From Diospyros lotus (Eukaryota; Streptophyta; Magnoliopsida; Ericales; Ebenaceae), in the NCBI RefSeq assembly GCF_014633365.1, contig NC_068350.1, forward strand, positions 4,159,001 to 4,223,000: a DNA stretch of 64,000 bases, written 5' to 3'. The position numbers and the translations under genes were made by a program. Below, piece by piece: positions 10,346 through 21,299 of the stretch. Below the pieces are notes generated by a model, which was not told the origin of the DNA, did no database searches, and was given only the letters and a program-made list of their open reading frames with translations. The stretch's first letter is position 1. Each line of letters opens with the position of its first letter.

Positions 10346-12429
10346 CTGATCATTTTGTACATTTCATCATTGACAACAAAAAGAACTTGAATTGGCTGAG
10401 GTATACCTAGAGGAACATAAATTTCAAAGTCCAAAATAAATGGTGCTCCTTTAGGAATGTAATTACCTGTAATGGATGTATATTATAAAGTTTAGTGGGT
10501 GCAGAAAATCACTGATGATGCAATTTGGTTTTGTCAAACACAAGATAAATCACAATACAAGAAACTGAAATATCTGTGTGCCACTAGTTCTGCATCTAAC
10601 TTTATCACGCTCCCACTAGTTCTGGAAGTTGAAGATGTCTTGGGGTTGCTCGTGACATCTATGGAGTGGAGATGACATTACCAACTACTATGCAACTTCT
10701 CTATTTCTGTCCTCCTAAATACAAAACCCTTATTCAGGAGGAGCAGATTGTTTGCACGTAACTTTTTCATGCTTGTTTGTTTTCTAAGAGAGAGAGAGAA
10801 AGATTGTTTCCAGTAGTCTTACAGCCATAGTCATATACAGGTTTAGATTCAATATGAGGGAGAAGAAATAGAGAAGTGCATGTAGAACGTATCATGCAAT
10901 ATGTGTGAACTAGAAGACCCATTAATTAACCTAAGAAAAATGGGGGGGAAATGCTTTATAGTACAGAGCACCAAATTTGTGTGAAAATATCCCAATAATT
11001 AACAGATAAAAATCATAGGACAAATATAAACTGTTCAGTTCTCAATAAAACAATGGGTAAACAATGTCTCCAATCACCATACCTTAAAAAGGTCAAAGTG
11101 TGCATGTCACTAGTTGTTCCACAATGATGTTTGATTGCATCTTTTGCCCCTTTATTGCTTCGTTGTGAATCAACTTCTCAGTAGCTCCATCCTGAAGTCA
11201 AACATGAAAATGACCTTGTGTTTTCCAAGGATGTAAAAGTAGCGCCAACAATCTGTCTATCTAAGAAAAGGTAAACAAGGGAGAAAGGATAGTGATTAAA
11301 GAAGAAAGGCCAAGAAACCAAAAATATAAATTATGACAATGAAGGTGGTGTGAAATACAAGGAAGCCCAGGGACAAGCTGAGAATCCATCACATTATTCA
11401 AGAAGACAACCAAAAGTTTTTTTTTATCAAATAAAGTTGGAAATTCATTCAAAAACAGAATCATATTATACAATAGATCAAACGAATGGAGGGAAATTGT
11501 CCCACCAAGTATGCGAGTCAACCATATTAGTACCCAATAGAGCAAAATGATAAGCAAGGAGTATTGCCCTCCCACCTGATATGCTTCACACCATGACATT
11601 GACACTAAGATAAAATATACATAGTGTCCATACAAAGCACAAGAATGAGACCGCATTGGGATTGCCATGACTATCACTGCACAATCACCCTCTAGTTGGA
11701 AGCCATTAAACCCCATCTGAATCGCCAATATAGGCCCTACCATCTCTGTAACATCAACATGAGGACAAAATGGAAGACACAGCTGTAGCAGCTATGTCAA
11801 ACAAAACCTATTTCCTTAGATGAAGGAAAATGTAATTGGACCATAGTTCATAACTATGCTCAATTCTGTGTGTTCAAGATGACCTCTTGTTAGGAGTCCT
11901 TGCAATGTCAATCCATCTCCAAAAGAAAATGGAAACCATAACTTCATAGAAGCTCATTTATAGATAAATAATCATGCAGAATCAAGTACAAAAAATTTAA
12001 ATTGCATACTATTCTTCAAGAACTTGGGAATCCAAACTGTGTAATATATATATATGTATGTATATATATTGCCACAAACTTCTAGTTGTTTGCACAGTAA
12101 TTTTAACACCGTAAAGCAAAGTGGCTACTGAAAATAAAGCAGAGGAAAGGAAGCGGCTCAGGGGTTTCTGACCTGGGCTGGGTCGACGAAAGTATAGGCC
12201 TGTGCAACGAAATAGGGGGCAAGGCCGCCTCCTCCGACCGAGAGAAAACCCTAAACCTCCGGCAATCGGCATCCGCAGAGGTATGAAATGACGGAGACCT
12301 AGAAGAAGATGGTAACCGGACGGCGTAGATTTCTGATCCGTGACCTCGGAGATGGTGAGGTCGGTTTGAACTCGGAATCTGCATTCCGAACTCGTAGAAG
12401 AACGACAAAAGGCGGCAATGGAGAAGCAA
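10346..12429 (-). pseudogene. Exon-like remnants of an unrecognised minus-strand gene
   Basis: Three stretches look like exons of a gene reading left. (1) 12429-12167: an open frame (MLLHCRLL..., with an inner MQIPSSNRPHHLRG) ending CCCAG before GTCAGAAA. (2) 11191-11083: acceptor TTCAG, DGATEKLIHNEAIKGQKM..., but a stop before the donor. (3) 10346-10466: acceptor ATTACAG, a fully open 121 bp exon reading NYIPKGAPFILDFEIYVPLG and then QPIQVLFVVNDEMYKMI, donor AG/GTACAA. I do not recognise the family. A LINE fragment lies in the presumed intron, and the gypsy LTR begins about 100 bp beyond the last exon, so the gene may be broken there. That the three parts belong to one gene is inference. Alternatively, stretch 1 is only the divergent 5' flank of the phosphatase gene. 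Confidence 0.3.
11417..11750 (-). mobile_element. 5'-truncated LINE (non-LTR) 3' end with RNase H remnant
   Basis: On the minus strand, frames around 11740-11440 contain pieces of a plant LINE RNase H domain: AIQMGFNGFQLEGDCAVIV, then in shifted frames HIRWEGN and TWWDNFPPF. The unit ends in TTGATAAAAAAAAA (T-run 11417-11425 on plus), a typical plant LINE tail. The rest of the element is missing, as expected from 5' truncation. It appears to lie in an intron of the preceding gene remnant. Confidence 0.5.
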
Positions 12430-12609
12430 AAGGAGGGGGGCAGAATAATTTCTGTCAATTTTATTAATTTATTTCCTAATTGTTAGGGTTTGTTGCAGAG
12501 AAGAGTAAAGTGGATAGACTTTCAAACGGGTCATTGCTTGCACTTGAAAGCATATTCAGAAGAATTCCATTGGACTTGCTTGACGCCATTGCTTCCCGTT
12601 CTTATACGC

Positions 12610-12617
12610 TATATATG
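12610..12617 (+). promoter_or_regulatory. Probable TATA box of the phosphatase gene
   Basis: TATATATG lies 44-51 bp upstream of the start codon, which leaves room for a short 5' leader of about 20 bases. Confidence 0.45.
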
Positions 12618-12660
12618 GGCAACATCTCCTCTCCCCTTCCTTCACAAGCAAGAAGAAATA

Positions 12661-14376
12661 ATGGATCAGAAATGGCGCTTCCATGTCTTCTTCCTCCTCT
12701 TCATCTTTCCTCCTCAACTCCTCCCACAGTCTCGCGCATTGCCTGAATATAGCCGGCAACCTCCTCGGCCGATCATCTTCACACACCATGAACGGTCGGA
12801 ATCTGATCCTCAACAGGTCTCTCTCTCTCTCTCTCTACATTACATTTCTGAAAATTAGGTTAATTTGTTCGTGATTTCTGTTGCCTCTCGAACGATTAAG
12901 GTTCACATCTCGCTGGCCGGGAAAGACCACGTGAGGGTGTCGTGGGTGACCTCCGACCACCACACGGCGTCGACCGTGGAATACGGTACGGCGCCGGGGA
13001 GATACGAAGCATCGGCCACCGGAGAACACACCAAGTACCATTACTTCTTCTACAGCTCCGGCAAGATTCACCACGTGAAGATCGGGCCACTGGAGGCGGG
13101 CACCACGTATTACTACCGGTGCGGTGGCTCCGGCCCTGAGTTCAGCTTCCGGACTCCTCCCCCAACCCTCCCAATTGAGTTTATAGTTGCAGGTGAGTCG
13201 TCTTCTCCACCATTTCTTCCTTCCTGCATAAAAGCGTAACTAATTTTTATATAAAATGATAATGATTACTAAAATTGATCGCGACAGGTGATCTAGGGCA
13301 AACCGAATGGACTGCATCAACCCTAGCACATATTGATGCAAAAGACTATGATATTCTGCTATTACCAGGCGACTTATCTTATGCTGATACTCAACAGCCA
13401 CTTTGGGATTCTTTTGGTCGCTTTGTCGAACCGCACGCGAGTCGGAGACCGTGGATGGTGACGGAAGGAAACCACGAGGTTGAAACCTTCCCGGTCATCT
13501 ATCCCCATGGCTTCGACGCCTACAACGCAAGATGGTTAATGCCACACAAGGAGTCTGGATCCAAATCAAACCTATACCATTCCTTCCAAGTTGCAGGCGT
13601 CCACGTTGTCATGTTGGGATCCTACGTGGACTTTCGTGCCAGCTCGGATCAGTACAAGTGGCTCACGGCTGACTTGGCGAAGGTTGATAGGGCGGTGACG
13701 CCATGGCTCATTGTGGTCCTTCATGCGCCTTGGTACAACACGAATGTTGCGCACAAGGGCGAAGGAGAGAGCATGAGGAATGCCATGGAAGAACTATTGT
13801 ACAAGGAACGAGTCGACGTCGTTTTTGCTGGCCATGTTCATGCCTATGAACGATTTGTCAGTTTCCTCTAATTTAATAAGAATGCTATTCAATTAAAAAG
13901 TTTTTATTAAGATAATATGATAATTTTGGCTCTAATTCTAGTACCCTTAACCCAAGTTGCACCACACAGGCTAGGATTTATGACAAGGAGGAGGATCCTT
14001 GTGGTCCACTGTATGTGACGATTGGCGATGGAGGGAACAGAGAAGGGCTTGCTCTAATGTAAGTTTCTCACAAATTAGAGCCTTAAAATGGGTGCATTTT
14101 CTTCATTTAAATTGATTATTATATCTGTTACTGTTTTGTAGGTTTGAGAAGCCTAGTCCGGCAATGTCAATATACAGAGAGCCAAGCTTCGGACACGGTC
14201 GGCTACGGATCTTGAATAGCACCCACGCGCATTGGTCATGGCACCGGAACAATGAATCCGACTCCGTTGTGGCGGATCAAGTCTGGTTCGAGAGCTTAAG
14301 CGCTTCTCAAGCGTGCGTGGAGATGAAGAAAAAAGAGCAAGAAGGTTCACCCACCTGTCCTAGGGTTGAACTTTAA
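12661..14376 (+). CDS. Purple acid phosphatase, five exons, 446 aa
   Basis: Exons 12661-12816, 12901-13192, 13288-13856, 13970-14058 and 14142-14376 join in phase (1341 nt) with GT..AG introns. Residues 1 to about 26 form a secretion signal. An N-terminal fibronectin-like domain (VHISLAGKDHVRVSWVT) precedes the metallophosphoesterase domain. All seven ligands of the Fe(III)-M(II) centre are visible: D151 (GDLG), D178 and Y181 (GDLSYAD), N211 (GNHE), H295 (LHAPWY), H332 and H334 (GHVHAYER). The C-terminal cap runs from TIGDGGNREG to the end. Length and structure fit the small plant group near Arabidopsis PAP18/PAP20-22; the exact member is not assigned. It should hydrolyse phosphate monoesters outside the cell or in the vacuole, as in phosphate scavenging. 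The gene looks intact. Its first intron starts with a (CT)n run. Confidence 0.95.
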
Positions 14377-15580
14377 GCTCATCTACACAAATGACTCTTT
14401 TTTTTTATATTTATTTATTCCTTTTTTTTTAGGTAGATTGATATTTACATGTTATTTGTTCGTACAAATTATAAAAAGGGCTACACATGTTAAAATGACA
14501 AAAATACTCATTTTCTCTCTATAAATTTATTTCCTCTCACCCAACAATCCCATGACCGCCTCCTTTCTTCTCTCTTCCTTCTTATGGTCGTCTCTAACAA
14601 TTACATGTTTCCATCATCTTGTGATAGTCTTCACCTCATTGTTTTACCTCGTCTCTCGCTCGTTGGCTGTCGTTGAGAATGCAGTGGCAATCGTGTGCGA
14701 GAGGCAAGACGAAGGTGATGACAAGATGATGATAATAGATAATTGCTAGAGGTGATCATGAGAAAGGAAAAGATAAGAGGTAGTTATGAGATTCGAGAGA
14801 GGCAAAGCAAAAAAAAAAAGCTTTTACAAATTGAGCACAAATATTTGTGTCATTTAAGTTACCTTCTGTAGCCCAAGTTGCCTAAGTAGTATTTTCCTTA
14901 CAATGTAACAATTCAAAGTCAATACAAAATTGCTGACATAATGTTTATATAATTTTTTATAAGAAGAATTCTGTAAAATATTATTTTTTATAGACACTTT
15001 GTGACGGCCCGATAGCCCACAATGAAGTGAAATGGCACCAAAATTTGACCCACTTGATGGTGCGAAAGGGTGGACCTGAAAATATTTTTTTTTTTAATTT
15101 TTACAGCATTAAAAATCACTTTGTGTCGTTGGTTATGTTAAGAATGTTTTGAATTCATATTTAAATAATTTAATTCAAATAAAATATTTGTATATGTAAT
15201 TCAAAATTAAGTGAGTTTTGTATATATATATGTATATATATATTACCTAACTTATTCTATACAGTAAAGAATCCACACATTGTGGTGTGACATTAATTAG
15301 GTGCAGTTTAAAAAGCAAAAAGTATTAGTGAGTGTGAATTTATATTTATTGAGATTTTAGTGTTAAGAGTAAGATTATTTATTTAATTTGTAATTAATTT
15401 TCCAAGCATTGAATTTCCGTTCCTTCTTCACATGTGGTCCTAGGCGATCTAGGCACGTTGTCAAATTATAATAAATTTTTATTTTTTTATTTTAATCTTA
15501 TATGAGTTAAAAAATTTATTTATATATTTCTTAAGCATAAAGTAAACCTAGTTTGATGCCAACAAATGATAGGTTGGTAG
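14377..15580. other. AT-rich intergenic DNA
   Basis: This is the 3' flank of the phosphatase gene and general AT-rich sequence. It holds a T-run at 14398-14429, an A-run near 14808 and a (TA)n tract at 15220-15243. No reading frame here resembles a known protein. A weakly GC-richer patch at 14550-14750 has no recognisable product. Confidence 0.6.
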
Positions 15581-16205
15581 TATGGGCGTACAAACGATCT
15601 TGATTGAAATTTAATAATCAAAAAAATTAAATTATTTTAAAAATTAAACCAAATCAACCAATAGACCAAAAAATCAAATTAATCAAATAAATTGAAAGAT
15701 TAAAAAAATCAAAAAACCCTACAAAATCTAAAACCACCCAAAAAAAAATCTAATTGAAATTCACTTTTGTGATTCCCTAGTCAAAGCAAAGATGATAAAA
15801 AATGATAGATTAATTGTGATCACTAGTCGAAAAAAGAGAAGAGTGAGTCGATCACGGTTGTGACTCAAGAGTTGCCAATCAAAACAAAGATGAATAAGAA
15901 GACAATGACTATTGATGGGAGACGGGAACAACAATGTTAACAACTAAAAGAAAATACGACAGAAGAAAGGTCAAAAATAAAGAGGACTCGATTCTCTAAT
16001 AGATTTGTGGGTCGTCGGTTAGATTAAAGAGAAAAATAGAGATGATTACGAACTAATAATTTTAATTAATTTTTAAAAATTAATTTGGTTAAATCAAATT
16101 AAAATTTTTATAAATTAAAATCAAATCAAATTATATTTTATCAAAAATCAAAGTGAACCAACAATTTCAATTAATTTGGTTAAATCAAAATTTTACACAA
16201 CCCTA
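15581..16205. mobile_element. Non-autonomous hAT-like element (degenerate)
   Basis: The ends read TATGGGCGTACAAA and, reversed, TAGGGTTGTGTAAA, in the style of hAT ends. Just inside the right end lie AT-rich copies of TTTGGTTAAATCAA. The flanking 8-mers GTTGGTAG and ATTGATAA differ only by three G-to-A changes, as expected of an old duplication. No transposase is present. Confidence 0.45.
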
Positions 16206-17250
16206 ATTGATAATAGAAGGATAATGCTTAATAAATGGTATCCAAGCTAATTATAAAACACGTTTTTTTTTTTTTGTAAAAGAATTATTAACAAGTTATA
16301 CATCCAATATATATATATATATTATATATATACATATGAGTAATAATTTATCTCCATAATTTATTAATTAATAATATTATAATATAAAATATTAATAATA
16401 TCACAATAGCTAGATTGATTAATATTAATAATTTATTATACACCATAGCATTATAATTTTAAAATTGGTTAAAATCAATAACATTAATAATAATATAAAC
16501 AAATCGATACCATAAGTTGTAAATATTAATGAAATTAAAATTGAATAGACAAAATACTAATAACAACAACAATGTTATAAATTTATAAAATTAAAAAACA
16601 TAAATAAAAATGAACATAATTAATATTTATCATTAATATCATCAGTCGTCCATCACAACTTTACAGTTGAGAAGGAAAACGCATGGAAGTGATAATAAAA
16701 CCCAGGCCGCGTATGTATGCCGTCAATATTTTAAATTAAAGGATTTATTTATTAAAATAAAATCATATGGGTTTGATTCACGGAATGAATCACAATCAGA
16801 CAAATTAACGCCCCAAATTGGACCGAGACGAGGTGGAACCAGCTAAGCATCGACGACAGAAACATTAGCTTCCCACGTCAATCATCACCATAATAATAAT
16901 AATAATAATAATGATACATACATATAATTAAAAATATATATATTCTTATTATTATATCTTAATTATGTCGTGTATAATTATTAGACTCTACTATTACATT
17001 AGAATAATAATAATAATAATAGCGTTATATTAGGTAAATGTATGTATTATAGAATAGAAAGTTATTATAGGTTAAAGAGCGAGCCAGCAGAATATAAGGT
17101 GGGTGGCGGCTGCGGCTACGGCAGCAGCAGGGGCAACGTCTCCACCGTAAACCACAGACTAGTGTCCACGTGTCCACCACCCAGCTGTCCTGATTTATCG
17201 TGGCGTCCTTCCATTTGCAGGGTTGGATGGAATCTGAAAATGACGCTCTT
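16206..17250. other. AT-rich intergenic DNA with simple repeats
   Basis: It contains (TA)n at 16306-16332 and (TAA)n tracts at 16890-16913 and 17004-17020. GC content rises after 17090, in the promoter region of the zinc-finger gene. No gene is seen. Confidence 0.6.
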
Positions 17251-17258
17251 ATTATAAG
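17251..17258 (+). promoter_or_regulatory. Probable TATA box of the A20/AN1 gene
   Basis: ATTATAAG about 300 bp before the start codon, followed by a pyrimidine-rich leader (CT- and TCC-rich, 17330-17510) typical of plant 5' leaders. Confidence 0.4.
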
Positions 17259-17555
17259 TCCTCTCCAGCCTGTCTTCCCTGAAATTTCGTCATCGTCATT
17301 TTGTTATTAGAAATCTCCCCCTTTTTTCTGGTTTTCTCTCTTCTCCGTGTCTCCTCCCTCTTCTCGGATCCTTCCCCCCCTCCCCCCCCTCCCCTCTATA
17401 TTCCTTCCTCTTCCTCCTCCTCTTCGCCTCCGCTCGTTCATGAAAATATCTTCCAGCTTCAATCCGATCTCCCTGTTTCTGTTTCTGTTTCCTCTCGATT
17501 TCTCGGATTTTGATTGTGTTCTTTGATTTGGATTTTTTTGATATTTGGCGTTGAG

Positions 17556-18035
17556 ATGGCGGAGGAACATGGGTTTCAGGCGCCGGAGGGCCACCGGCTC
17601 TGCGCCAACAACTGCGGGTTCTTCGGCAGCCCGGCCACCCGAAATCTCTGCTCCAAATGCTACGGGGATCATTGCATGAAAGAGGAGCAGGCCAACTCGG
17701 CCAAATCTGTGGTGGAGAATTCGCTCTTCCCGGCAGCCTCTTCCTCCGCCGCCCCACCGCCGGAGGCCGCGTTGGCGGTTGCGCCGTCTCCCGCGCCGGA
17801 GGTCAGGGCTCCCGCGGCGGCCGAAACGGTGACGGTGGCCCAGCCGAACCGGTGCTTGGTCTGCAGGAAGCGGGTCGGGCTGACCGGGTTCAAGTGCCGC
17901 TGTGGGACGACGTTCTGCGGGACCCACCGGTACCCGGAGCAGCACGGGTGCAGCTTCGATTACAGGGCCGCCGGCCGGGAGGCGATCGCCAGGGAGAATC
18001 CGCTGGTCAAGGCGGAGAAGTTGGACAAGATATGA
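17556..18035 (+). CDS. A20/AN1 zinc-finger stress-associated protein, 159 aa
   Basis: Residues 16-35 form an A20 finger (C16, C20, C32, C35; LCANNCGFFGSPATRNLCSK). Residues 98-136 form an AN1 finger (RCLVCRKRVGLTGFKCRCG, TFCGTHRYPEQHGCSFDY) with all Cys and His ligands kept. An Ala/Pro-rich linker (about 57-90) joins them and the tail KLDKI closes the protein. This is the usual size and layout of plant stress-associated proteins (SAPs), which are induced by cold, drought and salt and bind ubiquitin or act as ubiquitin ligases. Which member is not assigned. The coding region is intronless, as usual in the family. The start at 17556 was chosen because MAEEHGF is family-like; an in-frame ATG at 17514 would add 14 hydrophobic residues that are not typical. 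Confidence 0.93.
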   Translation: MAEEHGFQAPEGHRLCANNCGFFGSPATRNLCSKCYGDHCMKEEQANSAKSVVENSLFPAASSSAAPPPEAALAVAPSPAPEVRAPAAAETVTVAQPNRCLVCRKRVGLTGFKCRCGTTFCGTHRYPEQHGCSFDYRAAGREAIARENPLVKAEKLDKI

Positions 18036-19304
18036 TCGGAGCCGTTGATGTTGATGACCTTATCGTGCGTTGAGTATGAACCGTCGAGTCGGTGGCCGTC
18101 CGATTGGTTGGTTGAAAAGTGGAGGGCGAAGATGATTGACGGTGATGGGAGGGAGCTTATTCGTGGGGGGACCAGGGAGGAGCCGTGGGCGTGGCGTCGA
18201 ATTTGATGTATTTTTCTCTTTCTTCGATCGTTTGTCTTCTTTTTCTTTCTTTATTTTTACGTGCCCTTCATTGTAAAAAGGCGATATTACCCTTTAGTGG
18301 TGGTGGTGGTGGTGATACTATTATGATAAATCCACTTGTATATTCCAAGTTTTATATTTGCTGCCGTCATTGTCCAAGATCATACGTGGCGCTATCGTGG
18401 CCGTGTTTTATAACAAAATAATATAAATTATTTTTTAATGCGTTATATTAACGCAATGGCTTGATCAAATTAATTCATGTATATTTTATTAAAGAAGTTA
18501 AAAGTTTATCTTAAATTAAATAATAATAATAACCTCTAAATTAAACTCAAATTAAAGCCTCAATCACATCATACACGCTTTGTTTGGGTTCTTGATTTTG
18601 ATTTGGTGAGGTAGAAATTTTCGATTGTGAATGACTTAAAGCTATCATGAGATGTGACTGCAATTAGAGATTCAATTTGACTTGTTTAGATAGATATTCT
18701 TTTTAGTGCTTTGGGCCTTGAGTTTTAAATTGCAAGGAAAAAATATTAAAATACTCTTTTTAAACCTTTCATTTTATCTCCTCTCTCCTCCAATTTTAAA
18801 AAAACTAAAATAACAAAAAAAATAAAATAAAAAGAGCAATGAATATATTTGGATTAACCACAACAAATGCATCTCGAGTCTAGATTTAGGTTCAAGATGT
18901 TCTTATTGAACCTAGGTTTAGGTTTGAATATGGAGAAAGAGAAGAAAAAAAAAAAGAAATTTAACAAAAATTTGAATATAATAGTAAGAGATTGGTACTT
19001 GTATCGAACAAATTTTATATTATTTAATACAGATTATAGAAATTCTCTTCTCAATTTATCTACGTTGGACAAATCTTATATTGTTTTATGTGAGTAATAA
19101 AAAAAGATTATAATGATATATTTTATTATTTAACTAAAATAATTACATTTTTAACGATTTAGATTAATCAAATTAGACATTTTGACTTTAGATTAATTAA
19201 ATTAGACATTTTGACTTTCATCCATAGCCTTCGAATTCGATGGTGATTGTCTTCAAGTTGAAGGTTGGTGTGCCTGGGGCAATCGAAAGACCTTTTACAT
19301 ATTA
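18036..19304. other. AT-rich intergenic DNA
   Basis: 3' flank of the A20/AN1 gene, including a (GGT)n run at 18297-18313, then AT-rich DNA. A direct duplication of about 30 bp containing AATTAGACATTTTGACTTT lies at about 19164-19220. No gene is seen. Confidence 0.6.
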
Positions 19305-19651
19305 GGTTAGTGTTTATTAATTAAGATATAAAAAGTATTTTAAATTTTTGTATTTTTTAGTATGTTTGTTTGTTAAATTTATTTGACTATCTTTAAAAAA
19401 AAAAAAAAAGTCATGTGACTTTTTATCTGAGTTTTTTTTGATATATTTATCTTTTTTCTCTTCAAGATAAGCATATTTTAGTCTTTATTGATAAAAAAAA
19501 AAATGACGCTTGTGTCCTCTAGTGTTTTCAAAAAAAAAAACAAATAATTTAATAAAATTTTTAAAATATTTCTCAATCTTATTTTGACAATTTTATATTT
19601 TGATCTAGAAAATATTCTAATATTATCTTACTCATCTTAACAAACAGTACC
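19305..19651. mobile_element. Possible MITE
   Basis: The left end GGTTAGTGTTTATTAA and the right end, reversed, GGTACTGTTTGTTAA form an imperfect inverted pair. They are flanked by TTA on the left and TAA on the right. The interior is AT-rich with A-runs and no coding capacity. Confidence 0.4.
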
Positions 19652-21290
19652 TAAAAGTATTAAATGTAATTTAGTTGAAAAAAAAGTAATAGTAATCATA
19701 AAAATTTTATATTATTAAAATTATTTTATTTCAAGATCCAATGATCCCAATTATTCTATTCAAACTTAGAGGAAAACTATATAACTATTTTCTTACATCG
19801 TGATATTTTGTGTTATGTCATGAGCTTGGCGTTCATATGGGCAATAATAATTTTAACCAAAATTTTTTATTTTTCTAAATAATGAGCCAAAACTAAATAT
19901 GTATAAAATTGACTACACTAAACCGAACATTTTAGTTTAGTTCAATTATTTGATTTTCTAGGTCTAGATGGACGCCTCCCAATCGTATGAGCTTGAGGGT
20001 TGATTAGTGTATTGTAATTTTGATTTTTATTTGTGGATTATAAAAAATAAAGTATGTAATAATTAATAATATTTAAATAAATTTAGTTTAGAGATCTTTT
20101 ATCCACCTAACATATTTGTAGATTTGTTCGATGCGAACAAAATCAAAAGGGGACATGGGCACCATTCCCTACATGTTGGCATCGAACAACACGCAAATAA
20201 CAAATCATTGCTCGTGTTTGCAAATGAGTTTTTCTATTTAACTCCCAAATGTCAATGGAACATTTTAAATGCGCAGTTGAGGTACCTTTCAATGATAGAG
20301 AGATTAGATAGAGACATAAAAAAATAGTAAAAAAGAAGTTTATAGCAAAAGAAATAAACAACTATTAAAGACAAAGATTGGGAAAAAATTCCCCTATTAA
20401 TTACATAAATTTATCCAAGTTTTGCCAGCCAAGCCTGAGCTCGGCATAGAGTCAATTTATCAAAAGCTTGACAAATCGAGCTCGACACATGCCGGAGTTT
20501 GGGCTCGTCAAGTTAGCTCGAGCTAGAGTTGGAGCTCGAACTCGACAAGCTTTTGGCGAGCCCAAACATGGGTTCAGTCTCGAATTTGTTATAATTATGT
20601 TTAAAAAAACTTAATAATTTGATATGTAAATAATTAATAAATATAATTTTAAATCCAACATGATAATCAACAAATCTTAATAGTAAATTAAATATTAATT
20701 GATTAATTTTCAAAGCACAACATACCTTATTATCAACACATTTTAACGGAGAAAGTGTATTAAAATTTTTCATGTACATTCTCATCATCAAAACATTCTT
20801 AAAATCAAACTTAATAAAATTTAATGATATTATTATAATAATTTAAAATTTAATAAATTTATAATAAATAATATTTTTATAAAATTGTTGTTGCCTAGAT
20901 AAAATATTCAAGAGGAATGGTGAATTGAGATTTTCAAAAATAAATAATTTTAGTTCTTGTTGAGAACTCTTTCTAAATCTCATATTGTTAACTAGTGATT
21001 GCAATACTAATGAGAATAATAAGGGCAAACAACCATAAGGACACATGGTAATTTTTATAGAGGTTTGAACTCTTACGAGTCTACTTCTCTTTCCTAAGAC
21101 TAAGATTGAGGGTATTACTAGGGAAAAAAATAACATTACTTTTTAATTAGAGTTAGAATCAAATCATATAATTTCTTGTTTACACAAAAATTATTAACAT
21201 ACAGCTAACAAATCTCCTTACACAACAAGTGAGTAAAAACAATGTTAAGCTCAAGGGTAAGTAAATATGATTTTGATGATAATAAAAATA
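19652..21290. other. AT-rich intergenic DNA with a GAGCTCGA-rich patch
   Basis: Mostly AT-rich. Positions 20430-20580 are different: repeated GAGCTCG/CTCGAGC/AGCTTG words on both strands (for example AGCTCGAGCTAGAG and GAGCTCGAACTCGACAAGC), the kind of subterminal motif cluster seen in old DNA transposons. No ends could be fixed and no gene is seen. Confidence 0.5.
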
Positions 21291-21299
21291 TTTTTATGA

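Noticed and set aside
11261..11743. 160-codon hydrophobic minus-strand frame as a membrane protein
   Set aside because: Pieces in neighbouring frames match a LINE RNase H domain and it ends in a LINE-like A tail.
12009..12458. 149-codon minus-strand frame next to the phosphatase gene
   Set aside because: It overlaps another frame of similar length, resembles no family and ends in a (TA)n repeat; kept only as part of a low-confidence gene remnant.
17307..17945. 212-codon and 153-codon minus-strand frames at the A20/AN1 gene
   Set aside because: They are shadows of the GC-rich zinc-finger coding region; the plus-strand product has complete A20 and AN1 fingers.
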